Assembly (NCBI GenBank): GCA_035513995.1
Contig: DATKBL010000197.1
Location: forward strand, 1-33,600
DNA length: 33,600 nt
From: DASUTW01 sp035513995
GTDB taxonomy: Bacteria > Actinomycetota > UBA4738 > CALAEC01
Direction of reading: 5' to 3'
Position 1 is the first letter of the stretch; the number at the start of each line of letters is the position of its first letter. A program made the translations under genes and the position numbers. The notes under the pieces are model-generated. The model saw nothing but the letters and a program-made list of their open reading frames with translations, searched no databases and was not told where the DNA came from. Of the stretch, positions 15,087 to 21,464 are shown one piece after another.

Positions 15087-15096
15087 ACGATAGCCT
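15087..15096. promoter_or_regulatory. Overlapping divergent -10 elements (ligase / small protein)
   Basis: ACGATAGCCT holds two -10 hexamers that share the central TA. TATCGT on the minus strand (15092-15087) ends 7 nt before the ligase ATG. TAGCCT on the plus strand (15091-15096) serves the gene at 15132. Confidence 0.45.
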
Positions 15097-15131
15097 TATG
15101 CGGACCGATCACACACAGGAGGAAGCCACCG

Positions 15132-15326
15132 GTGCCACGCGAGATCGACATGCAGCTCTTCGAGCAGGCCGTGAACATGACCGCCACCGCGCTCCGCGGC
15201 GCGATGGGGGGAGAGAAGTCCCAGCCGCCGTCCTACGCGGCCGAGCTGTTCCGCGAGGTCTGGGAGGCGCTCAAGGAGGCGTCGAAGGACCTCCCCGACC
15301 GGTCGAAGGCGGGGTTCGCCGGGTAG
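15132..15326 (+). CDS. Small conserved-looking protein of unknown function
   Basis: This 64-residue protein is predicted to be mostly helical (LFEQAVNMTATALRGAM, then AAELFREVWEALKEAS), without membrane segment or signal. I do not recognise it. The GTG start at 15132 has AGGAGG nine bases upstream, so unlike many neighbours it uses a Shine-Dalgarno site and a short leader. An internal ATG at 15150 is a less likely start. It is divergent from the DNA ligase and abuts the convergent CBS gene, with the two stops reading TAGCTA. Confidence 0.7.
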   Translation: MPREIDMQLFEQAVNMTATALRGAMGGEKSQPPSYAAELFREVWEALKEASKDLPDRSKAGFAG

Positions 15327-15701
15327 CTACTCGGACAGGCGCGCGGCCGATAGGTCGCGAATCGAGACGATCCCGAGGATGCTGTCGCCCTCGGACACCG
15401 GCAGGTGGCGGAAGCCGCCGTCGAGCATCGTCTTCAGCGCCTCGCTGGCGGGCGTCTCGGGCGGGACCGTCGTGGGGTCCGGGGTCATCCACTCGCTCAC
15501 CGGGCGCTCGGCGGCGCCGAAGTCCTGGCCGAGCGCGCGCACGATGTCGCGCTCGGTGAAGATCCCCAGCAGGTTGTCGTCCTCCATCACGAGGGCCGAC
15601 CCGACTCTGCGCTCGCCCATCATCGTGGCGGCCTCGGCCACTGTGGTCGTCGGGGTGACCCTGAGGACCCCCGAGGTCATCACATCCCCAACCGTCTGCA
15701 T
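15327..15701 (-). CDS. CBS domain-pair protein
   Basis: This 124-residue protein is nothing but a tandem CBS pair (Bateman module), which binds adenine nucleotides or related ligands. The first CBS covers about 7-57 (VGDVMTSGVLRVTP, then LLGIFTERDIVRAL). The second covers about 67-120 (VSEWMTPDPTTVPP, then ILGIVSIRDLSAAR). No effector domain is fused, so it presumably senses energy status and acts on a partner that cannot be identified here. Its promoter is a TAAGGT hexamer 6 nt from the ATG. Confidence 0.9.
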   Translation of the reverse strand: MQTVGDVMTSGVLRVTPTTTVAEAATMMGERRVGSALVMEDDNLLGIFTERDIVRALGQDFGAAERPVSEWMTPDPTTVPPETPASEALKTMLDGGFRHLPVSEGDSILGIVSIRDLSAARLSE

Positions 15702-15706
15702 GCGCG

Positions 15707-15713
15707 TACCTTA
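15707..15713. promoter_or_regulatory. Overlapping divergent -10 elements (CBS gene / DUF4349 gene)
   Basis: TACCTTA reads TAAGGT on the minus strand (6 nt before the CBS gene ATG at 15701). On the plus strand it reads TACCTT, which would give the DUF4349 gene a leader of about 70 bases. Confidence 0.45.
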
Positions 15714-15736
15714 CTTCGCTCCGTCACGCGTGGGAA

Positions 15737-15748
15737 CCCCGGCCGGGG
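15737..15748. repeat. GC palindrome in the DUF4349 leader
   Basis: CCCCGGCCGGGG repeats the core of the palindrome at 5198-5209. It lies in the 90-base gap upstream of the DUF4349 gene, inside its predicted leader. Confidence 0.3.
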
Positions 15749-15791
15749 CCGGCCCGTCCAAGGTCTCGGGAACGAGCCGAGGAGGTGCGGG

Positions 15792-16643
15792 ATGATGAGG
15801 AAATCGTGGATCGGCGTGGTGGTCGCGGGGCTGCTGCTGGCGGCCTGCGGCGGAGGGTCCGATGCCGGCGACGGGCACAGCGGGCCCGACGAGGGCGTCG
15901 AGGCGCCCGCGGCCGCCGACCAGGCTGAGGGCCGGGCCCTCGCCGGGGACGAGGTCGCGGTGGGCGCCGCCGCCTCGACCCTGCCGGGCGTGGGGCCGTC
16001 GGTGATCAAGACCGCGGAGATCGCGCTCGAGATCGAGCGTGGCGAGTTCAAGGCGGCCCTCCAGCAGGCCACCGCCGTGGCGTCGGCCGAGGGCGGGTTC
16101 GTGCTCTCCTCGGGCGTCGAGGGCCGGGAGGCGAGGCGGGGCTCGATCGTGCTGCGGATCCCCTCCGACCGGTTCGAGGCCGCGCTGGCCTCGCTCCGGG
16201 ACCTCGGCTCCGTCGGGCGGGAGCGCGTCTCCGGCGAGGACGTGGGCCAGGAGTTCGTGGACCTCGAGGCGCGGCTGCGCAACCTCCGGGCCCAGGAGGC
16301 GGTCCTCCTGCGGCTCATGAACGAGGCCCAGACCGTGACGGACACGATCCGGGTCCAGAAGGAGCTCACGGGCATCCAGCTCGAGGTGGAGCAGATCCGC
16401 GGGAGGCTCCGCTACCTGCACGACCAAGCCTCGTTCGGGACGATCTCGGTCTCGATGGCCGAGGCGGGCGTCGTGGCGCCGGGGGAGCCGGGCATCATCG
16501 CGCAGGCCTGGGAGCGCGCGGTCGAGGGGTTCCTCGCTGTGATAGGCGGGCTGATCACGGCCCTGGGAGTGCTGGTGCCGATCGCGGTGCTGGCGCTGCT
16601 GGGCTGGGTCGTGATCAGGCGGAGGCTGCCGGCGAAGGCCTAG
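15792..16643 (+). CDS. DUF4349 domain lipoprotein
   Basis: This 283-residue protein has a lipoprotein signal with LLLAAC (C19) and then a low-complexity Gly/Asp/Ala linker to about residue 65. A DUF4349 domain follows (about 70-235): KTAEIALEIERGEFKAAL, VLRIPSDRFEAAL, a conserved GEDVGQEFVDLEARLRNL and a coiled-coil middle. A C-terminal membrane helix (about 250-272) ends in RRRLPAKA. The family is widespread in Gram-positives and of unknown function. GGAGG sits six to seven bases before the ATG. It is divergent from the CBS gene. Its stop shares CTAG with the convergent oxidoreductase gene. Confidence 0.85.
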   Translation: MMRKSWIGVVVAGLLLAACGGGSDAGDGHSGPDEGVEAPAAADQAEGRALAGDEVAVGAAASTLPGVGPSVIKTAEIALEIERGEFKAALQQATAVASAEGGFVLSSGVEGREARRGSIVLRIPSDRFEAALASLRDLGSVGRERVSGEDVGQEFVDLEARLRNLRAQEAVLLRLMNEAQTVTDTIRVQKELTGIQLEVEQIRGRLRYLHDQASFGTISVSMAEAGVVAPGEPGIIAQAWERAVEGFLAVIGGLITALGVLVPIAVLALLGWVVIRRRLPAKA

Positions 16644-17668
16644 CGGAGCACGGGGAGGACCTCGGCGCCGAACAGCTCGACGGCGCGGGCGGCGGTGTCG
16701 CGGTCCATCCCCGGGTAGTGGAGGCGGACGATGAGGTGGAAGTCCCGGCGGTCGCCGAACTCCTCCACGAAGGGGCGCAGGCCGCGGATCACCTCCTCGG
16801 GATCGCCCGCGGTGGTGACCGAGCGCATCGTCTCCTCGTCGGGAGGATGGCCCTCGAAGCCGCGGTCGGGGGTGTCGGCCCCCGCGGCCCAGGCGGGGTA
16901 GACGCCGAGCTGGTGGGCGACGCCTGGGAGGACGACCTCCCAGGCGTCGCTCTCCTTCGAGACGAACGCGTTGCGGAGCACGGCGAACGCGAGGTCGGCG
17001 GGGTCCTTCCCGGCCTCGCGCGCTCCCTCCTCGGCCCAGGCCAGACTCCGCTTCGCGTCCTCGAGCCGGGAGCGGGACAGGATGTAGCCGTCGCCGAGCC
17101 GTCCGGCCCTTCGGACGGACGGCTCGGCGAACCCTCCGAGGTAGATCGGGGGCCCGCCCTCCTGCGCCGGCGGCGGCGTGATGCGGACCCGGTCGTACGA
17201 GTGGACCCGCCCCTCGTGGCTGAACCGCTCGCCGGTCCACGCCTTCCGGAGGACCTCCACGGTCTCCACGGTCCGACGGACGCGCTCGCCGATGGGGATG
17301 CTCCACATCCGGAACTCCTCCTCCCGCCACCCGAGACCGAGCCCGAGGATCAGGCGCCCCTTCGAGAGGAGGTCGACCGTCGCCGCGTCCTCGGCGAGGC
17401 GCAGGGGGTCGTGGAAGGGGGCGAGCATCACGCCGGTTCCGAGAAGGATGCGGTCGGTGGCGGCGGCGAGCGCGCCCAGCACCGGCAGCAGCGAGGGCAT
17501 GTAGCCGTCGCCCGAGCCGTGATGCTCGCTCACCCAGGCGGAGTCGAAGCCGACCCGCTCCGCGAGGCGCGCCAGCTCCACGATGTCCCGGTACTCCTCG
17601 ACGAACGAGCGCCCCGAGTCTGGCGGCAGCTGCGCCGTGAACAGCCCGATCCCGACCTGCGTGCTCAT
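16640..17668 (-). CDS. LLM-class flavin-dependent oxidoreductase
   Basis: This 342-residue TIM-barrel protein belongs to the bacterial luciferase-like monooxygenase family, using FMN or coenzyme F420. Family features are the early WVSEHHGSGDGYMPS, then GTGVMLAPFHDPLRLAEDA, and GLGLGWREEEF before an aromatic residue. The loop ITPPPAQEGGPPIYLGG is also typical. The substrate and cofactor choice cannot be read from the sequence. Its ATG overlaps the stop of the Lrp regulator gene (ATGA), so the two are co-translated. This suggests an amino-acid-responsive catabolic or detoxifying step. Confidence 0.85.
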   Translation of the reverse strand: MSTQVGIGLFTAQLPPDSGRSFVEEYRDIVELARLAERVGFDSAWVSEHHGSGDGYMPSLLPVLGALAAATDRILLGTGVMLAPFHDPLRLAEDAATVDLLSKGRLILGLGLGWREEEFRMWSIPIGERVRRTVETVEVLRKAWTGERFSHEGRVHSYDRVRITPPPAQEGGPPIYLGGFAEPSVRRAGRLGDGYILSRSRLEDAKRSLAWAEEGAREAGKDPADLAFAVLRNAFVSKESDAWEVVLPGVAHQLGVYPAWAAGADTPDRGFEGHPPDEETMRSVTTAGDPEEVIRGLRPFVEEFGDRRDFHLIVRLHYPGMDRDTAARAVELFGAEVLPVLR

Positions 17669-18165
17669 GGGCGCCGCTCGGCCACCTCGCCGTTCGCCGA
17701 CGCGCGGTCGACGGTCCGGTGGGTGACGGGCGAGGAGAGCACGATCGAGGTGATCGTCTCGCCGTACGGCATCAGGCGGTCGATCAGGTCCTGGAGGTGC
17801 GCCACCGAGCGGACGGAGACCTTGGCGATGAACGCCTCCTCGCCGGTGACGCGGTGGCACTCGAGGACCTCGGGGAACCCCGAGATCTCGGCCGCGAGCG
17901 CCCGGCACTCTGCGCCGGTCGCGGTGATGCGGATGAACGCCAGCACCGGCAGGCCCAGCGCCTCGCGGTCGAGCTCCAGGTGGTAGCCGCGGATCACGCC
18001 GGCCTCCTCGAGGCGGCGCACCCGGTCGGCGACCGCGGGGGGCGTCAGGGCCACCCGCCGCCCCAGCTCACTGAAGGTGATGCGGGCGTTCTCCTGGAGC
18101 TCGCGGAGGATCCGCCAGCCCGTCTCGTCGAGCAGCTTCTCGGTATCCAAGGTGGAACCCTCCAT
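17665..18165 (-). CDS. Lrp/AsnC family transcriptional regulator
   Basis: This 166-residue regulator has an N-terminal winged helix-turn-helix (about 10-60: LDETGWRILRELQENARI, then ALTPPAVADRVRRLEEAG). A RAM ligand-binding domain follows (about 75-150), including the usual GFPEVLECHRVTGE and the C-terminal ITSIVLSSPV. Lrp-type proteins bind amino acids and control amino-acid metabolism and export. It is divergent from an EamA exporter, a common arrangement. A perfect inverted repeat lies in the shared promoter region. The best -10 candidate is TAGGTT on the minus strand at 18181-18186, leaving a leader of about 8 bases. Confidence 0.92.
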   Translation of the reverse strand: MEGSTLDTEKLLDETGWRILRELQENARITFSELGRRVALTPPAVADRVRRLEEAGVIRGYHLELDREALGLPVLAFIRITATGAECRALAAEISGFPEVLECHRVTGEEAFIAKVSVRSVAHLQDLIDRLMPYGETITSIVLSSPVTHRTVDRASANGEVAERRP

Positions 18166-18220
18166 CCGGCTTCGGACGTAAACCTACTCTCCTCAGATAC
18201 CTTACGGAAAGGGTTCACAG

Positions 18221-18234
18221 AAGGTCAAGACCTT
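18221..18234. promoter_or_regulatory. Inverted repeat, candidate Lrp operator
   Basis: AAGGTCAAGACCTT is a perfect 6-base inverted repeat with an AA spacer. It ends three bases before the exporter -10 element, covering about -30 to -17. A looser pair, ACCTT and AAGGGT, lies just upstream near 18200-18215. Position and symmetry suit the adjacent Lrp-family dimer. Confidence 0.6.
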
Positions 18235-18237
18235 ACT

Positions 18238-18243
18238 TATCAT
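18238..18243 (+). promoter_or_regulatory. -10 element of the EamA exporter (leaderless)
   Basis: TATCAT lies 7 nt before the ATG at 18251. The in-frame ATG at 18242 overlaps the hexamer and is unlikely to be used. Confidence 0.55.
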
Positions 18244-18250
18244 GTGGTCC

Positions 18251-19270
18251 ATGGCTCGACAGGGCTCCATGCTGACCTCGCCCCAGGACGCCTCTCACGG
18301 CGGCGGCCACGCCCCCACGTGGGCGATCTGGTCGGCGATGTGGGTCGTCTACATCATCTGGGGTTCCACCTACCTCGCGATCGCCGTGGTCGTGGAGACG
18401 ATGCCGCCCTTCCTGGCGGCCGGCGCTCGCTTCCTCGTCGCCGGGGCCATGCTCTACGCGTGGGCCATCCGCCGAGGCGACCGCGAGGGCGACCGGCCGA
18501 CGCCGCGGCAGTGGAGGTCGGCCGCGATCATCGGGACGGCCCTGCTGCTGGGCGGCAACGGGATGGTCCAGTGGGCCGAGCAGACCGTCCCCTCCGGGAT
18601 CGCGGCCCTGCTGATCGCCACGGTGCCGCTGTGGATGGCCGTGATCGCCGGGGTCGTGCTGCGCGAGCGGATGAGCTGGCGCGAGGTGCTGGGCATCGCG
18701 GTGGGGTTCGGCGGGGTGGCGCTGCTGGTCGGGCCGGTCGGCGGGGAGTCCCGCTTCGACCTCCTGGGGATCGCGGCGATCCTCTTCGCCGCGCTGTCGT
18801 GGGCGGGAGGCTCGCTCTACGCGCGCCGCGCCCCGCTCCCGTCGCGTCCGCTGGTGGGCACGGCGATGGAGATGCTGGCGGGCGGCGTGGCGCTGGTCAT
18901 CGTGGGGGTGGCCGCCGGCGAGGTCGGTCGGGTGGACCTCGCCGCCTTCTCCCTCGCCTCCTGGATCGGGCTCGCCTACCTCGTGGTGTTCGGGTCGCTG
19001 GCCGGCTTCGCCGCCTACGCCTGGCTGCTGCGGGTGGCCCGGACCTCGCTCGTCTCCACCTACGCCTACGTGAACCCGGTGATCGCGGTCCTGCTCGGAT
19101 GGGCGATCCTCAGCGAGGCGGTCACCACGCGCACGCTGATCGCGGGGGCCGTGATCGTCGCCGCCGTGGCGCTGATCGTGAGCGCTCGCGCCCACCAGGG
19201 GCAGGAGGAGCCCTCGGGCGAGATGGGCGGGCCCTCGGTGGAGGGCGAGGACGAGCAGCTCAGCGCCTGA
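18251..19270 (+). CDS. EamA/DMT family transporter
   Basis: This 339-residue inner-membrane protein of the drug/metabolite transporter superfamily has ten predicted helices in two EamA repeats (about 30-155 and 170-310). The first helix carries YIIWGSTYLAI, and WAEQTVPSGIAALL and YAYVNPVIAVLLGW are typical of YedA-like exporters. Family members export amino acids or metabolites. Divergence from an Lrp/AsnC regulator supports an amino-acid exporter induced by its substrate. The start is set by the -10 element. The acidic C-terminal tail overlaps the convergent small gene by 11 bases. Confidence 0.9.
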   Translation: MARQGSMLTSPQDASHGGGHAPTWAIWSAMWVVYIIWGSTYLAIAVVVETMPPFLAAGARFLVAGAMLYAWAIRRGDREGDRPTPRQWRSAAIIGTALLLGGNGMVQWAEQTVPSGIAALLIATVPLWMAVIAGVVLRERMSWREVLGIAVGFGGVALLVGPVGGESRFDLLGIAAILFAALSWAGGSLYARRAPLPSRPLVGTAMEMLAGGVALVIVGVAAGEVGRVDLAAFSLASWIGLAYLVVFGSLAGFAAYAWLLRVARTSLVSTYAYVNPVIAVLLGWAILSEAVTTRTLIAGAVIVAAVALIVSARAHQGQEEPSGEMGGPSVEGEDEQLSA

Positions 19271-19523
19271 TCTCGTCCTCGAACTCGGGGAAGTAGCGCG
19301 AGATCACGGCCACGTCGAAGCTCGAGAGGATCGACTCCTTCGGCTCGCGGTCCAGCAGGAACTCGAAGCAGGCCTCGAGGAACGCCTCCTTGGAGCTGTA
19401 CCCCGAGCCCAAGCGCTCGTAGTCCTCGTCCGAGATCGTGACCGTGTGCGTGCTCTCGGTCGGCCCCTCGTCCACGCGCACGAGGAACGCGTCGTCCCGC
19501 GCCTCGACGGTGATGTCGGCCAT
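19260..19523 (-). CDS. Small acidic protein of unknown function
   Basis: This 87-residue soluble protein has a beta-rich first half (MADITVEARDDAFLVRVDE, then THTVTISDEDYERLG). An alpha-helical second half follows (SKEAFLEACFEFLLDREP) and ends in an acidic segment. I recognise no domain. The promoter TAGCGT is 6 nt before the ATG. It is divergent from the amidase gene and overlaps the exporter 3' end by 11 bases. The composition suggests a folded cytoplasmic protein; no further role can be supported. Confidence 0.75.
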   Translation of the reverse strand: MADITVEARDDAFLVRVDEGPTESTHTVTISDEDYERLGSGYSSKEAFLEACFEFLLDREPKESILSSFDVAVISRYFPEFEDEIRR

Positions 19524-19529
19524 GCCATC

Positions 19530-19535
19530 ACGCTA
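19530..19535 (-). promoter_or_regulatory. -10 element of the small acidic protein gene (leaderless)
   Basis: On the minus strand TAGCGT lies 6 nt before the ATG at 19523. Confidence 0.55.
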
Positions 19536-19552
19536 CCAGCGAGTCCGGCGGG

Positions 19553-19567
19553 CGTCCCCCCGGGACG
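19553..19567. promoter_or_regulatory. Inverted repeat upstream of the amidase promoter
   Basis: CGTCCC and GGGACG are separated by CCC and end one base before the amidase -10 element. The placement is like that of the candidate Lrp operator. It may be an operator or a chance GC-rich repeat. Confidence 0.3.
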
Positions 19568-19568
19568 G

Positions 19569-19574
19569 TAGGCT
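19569..19574 (+). promoter_or_regulatory. -10 element of the amidase gene (leaderless)
   Basis: TAGGCT lies 7 nt before the GTG at 19582 and decides this start. Confidence 0.55.
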
Positions 19575-19581
19575 TCCCGCG

Positions 19582-20955
19582 GTGCAGGCGACCGACCTCG
19601 CTCGTGCGATCGCGGCCCGGGAGGTCTCTCCGGTGGAGGACCTGGAGCGGGTGCTGCTGCGCGCCGAGCACTGGGACCTCGTCTCGAACCTGTTCTCCGG
19701 GCTCCACGCCGAGGAGGCGCAGGAGGTGGCGCGAGCCCGTCAGGAGGAGGCCGCGCGCGGCGAGCTCCGCGGTCCGCTCCACGGCGTCGCCGTCGTCGTG
19801 AAGGACCTCTTCGACGTGGAGGGGTGGGAGACGACCGGGTGCTGCCGCGCCTACCGCGGGGCCGTCGCCGATGCCGACGCCGCGGTCGTGGCCCGGCTGC
19901 GCGCGGCCGGGGCGATCATCCTCGGCAAGACCAACATGCACGAGCTCGCGGCCGGGGGCACGAACGCGGTGTCCGCCTGCGGCGCCTGCCGGAACCCGTG
20001 GGACCCGTCGCGGATCAGCGGAGGCTCGAGCGGGGGCTCGGCCGCGGCCGTCGCGGCGCGGGTGGTGCCGATCGGGCTGGGGACCGACACGGGCGGCTCG
20101 GTCCGCATCCCCGCCTCGCTGTGCGGGACCGTGGGCCTGAAGACGACCTTCGGCAGCGTCGACATGGCGGGGGTGATGCCGCTCGCGCGAACGCTCGACA
20201 CCGTGGGGCCGCTGACGCTCACCGTCGACGACGCCGCCCTGGCGCACGCGGTCATCGCGGGGCTGGGCGAGGGGTTCGTGGAGGAGATCGCGGCCGCGCC
20301 GGAAGGTGTGCGCGTGGCGGTCCCCGGAGGCTTCTTCGCGGAGCGGGCGCATCGGGACGTCCTGCGCGCGGTCGCGGAGGCGCGCGACGTCCTCATCGGG
20401 ATGGGCGGACGGCCCGCCCGCGGCGAGGTGGGGGACATCGCCTACGGGAACGAGGCCTGGCTGAGCATCGCGTGGCCCGAGTTCGCGGCCGACCACGGGC
20501 GCCTGCTCCGCCGCCCCGAGTCGCTCTACCCGCTCACTCGCCGCGCGCTCGAGCGCGGCTCCACGCAGACGGCGGTCGAGATGGTCCGGGCCCAGCAGGA
20601 CCGAGCGCGGCTCCGGGCCGCCTTCGCCGAGGCCTTCGAGGAGGCCGACGTGCTCGTCGCGCCGGCGACGCCGTTCGCCGCGCCGCGCTTCGAGGAGGAG
20701 CAGGTCGACGTGGGGAGCGGGCCTCCCCACGGGCTCCACACCGGAGGGCCCGCGTGGTTCACGCGGGTGGTGAATCTCGTGGGACTGCCGGCCCTCTCCC
20801 TCCCTGCCGGGTTCACGGACGACGGGCTCCCGTTGGGGGTGCAGCTGATCGGCAGGGCGGGGGAGGAGGTCGCGCTGCTGCGCCTGGGGCGCGCGTTCCA
20901 GCGCGCGACCGACCACCACCTGCGGGTGCCGGAGTCGAGGAGCGCGGAGGGCTAG
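19582..20955 (+). CDS. Amidase-signature family hydrolase
   Basis: This 457-residue hydrolase of amide bonds has the Ser-cisSer-Lys triad: K74 in VVVKDLFDVEG, the serine pair S149/S150 in GGSSGGSAAAVAAR, and the nucleophile S173 in GTDTGGSVRIPAS. GKTNMHELAAGGTN is also characteristic. It resembles GatA in the core, but no gatB or gatC is adjacent and the sequence after residue 250 diverges. A free-standing amidase is therefore more likely than the tRNA amidotransferase subunit. Substrate unknown. The GTG start is supported by the promoter. Its stop shares CTAG with the convergent RGG-protein gene. Confidence 0.9.
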   Translation: MQATDLARAIAAREVSPVEDLERVLLRAEHWDLVSNLFSGLHAEEAQEVARARQEEAARGELRGPLHGVAVVVKDLFDVEGWETTGCCRAYRGAVADADAAVVARLRAAGAIILGKTNMHELAAGGTNAVSACGACRNPWDPSRISGGSSGGSAAAVAARVVPIGLGTDTGGSVRIPASLCGTVGLKTTFGSVDMAGVMPLARTLDTVGPLTLTVDDAALAHAVIAGLGEGFVEEIAAAPEGVRVAVPGGFFAERAHRDVLRAVAEARDVLIGMGGRPARGEVGDIAYGNEAWLSIAWPEFAADHGRLLRRPESLYPLTRRALERGSTQTAVEMVRAQQDRARLRAAFAEAFEEADVLVAPATPFAAPRFEEEQVDVGSGPPHGLHTGGPAWFTRVVNLVGLPALSLPAGFTDDGLPLGVQLIGRAGEEVALLRLGRAFQRATDHHLRVPESRSAEG

Positions 20956-21380
20956 GAGCTCGGAGGTGGCCCGCTCGGCGGCGCTCCGCCCTGCGGTGGT
21001 CCGCTCGGCGGCGCTCCGCCCTGCTGAGGTGGGTCCTGCGGTGGGCCGCCCTGCTGCGGTGGGCCGCCGCGCCCGCCGCGCCCGCCGCGCCCGCCGCCAC
21101 CGCCGCGGAACCCTCCTCCGCGGCCGCCGCGGTCGCCTCCGCGACCCTCGCGCCGCTTGGGCGGGGGCTCGGGCTTCTTGCGCAGCGGCTCGAGGGGACG
21201 GGTCGCGCCCTCACGCTCGAACCGGATCTGGACCGAGTCGAGGCCCGAGGGGTGCCGCTCCATCTCGTGCCAGCCCTCGCGGATCAGGTAGCGGAACCGC
21301 CCCTCGGCGGTCCTCCGCAGCTTCTCGGAGCCGGGCGCCTTGGTGTAGAAGGTCTCGTAGAGGATCTCTTTGCCTGCCAT
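20952..21380 (-). CDS. Small protein with RGG-rich disordered tail
   Basis: The 142-residue product has two parts. Residues 1-65 look folded (MAGKEILYETFYTKAPG, then FRYLIREGWHEMERHP) with no known domain. Residues 66-142 are low complexity: a basic Pro/Lys stretch, then seven RGG triplets (about 80-106), then Gly/Pro/Gln repeats. RGG boxes usually bind RNA or drive condensation in eukaryotes; in bacteria they occur in a few RNA-binding or degradosome proteins. The start has a GAGGGA ribosome site. A TACAGT hexamer lies at 21418-21423 on the minus strand, giving a leader of about 30 bases. RNA binding is inferred from composition only. Confidence 0.8.
   Translation of the reverse strand: MAGKEILYETFYTKAPGSEKLRRTAEGRFRYLIREGWHEMERHPSGLDSVQIRFEREGATRPLEPLRKKPEPPPKRREGRGGDRGGRGGGFRGGGGGRGGRGGRGGPPQQGGPPQDPPQQGGAPPSGPPQGGAPPSGPPPSS
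20965..21024. repeat. Two tandem 30-bp repeats in the RGG-protein gene
   Basis: Two adjacent 30-base units differ at one base and encode GGAPPSGPPQ-type decapeptides. More degenerate shorter copies continue to about 21060. They lie in frame, so copy-number change would only alter tail length. Confidence 0.85.
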
Positions 21381-21438
21381 GGGTTCCCTCGAGGCCGGTC
21401 GGCCCTTCGGCGGGCAACTGTAGCACACGGCCGCGGGT

Positions 21439-21456
21439 CCTCCCGCGCCCGGGAGG
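21439..21456 (+). other. Inverted repeat that can mask the ribosome site of the EamA gene
   Basis: CCTCCC (21439-21444) is complementary to GGGAGG (21451-21456), which is the start of the Shine-Dalgarno stretch before the GTG at 21465. If transcribed, the hairpin would cover the ribosome site. Confidence 0.4.
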
Positions 21457-21464
21457 GGGGGAGC

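Noticed and set aside
19582..20955. GatA subunit of the tRNA amidotransferase
   Set aside because: The active-site core matches all amidase-signature enzymes. There is no gatB or gatC, and the C-terminal half diverges.
20965..21060. Tandem repeats as a possible CRISPR array
   Set aside because: The two 30-base units are directly adjacent without spacers and stay in frame in a Gly/Pro-rich tail.
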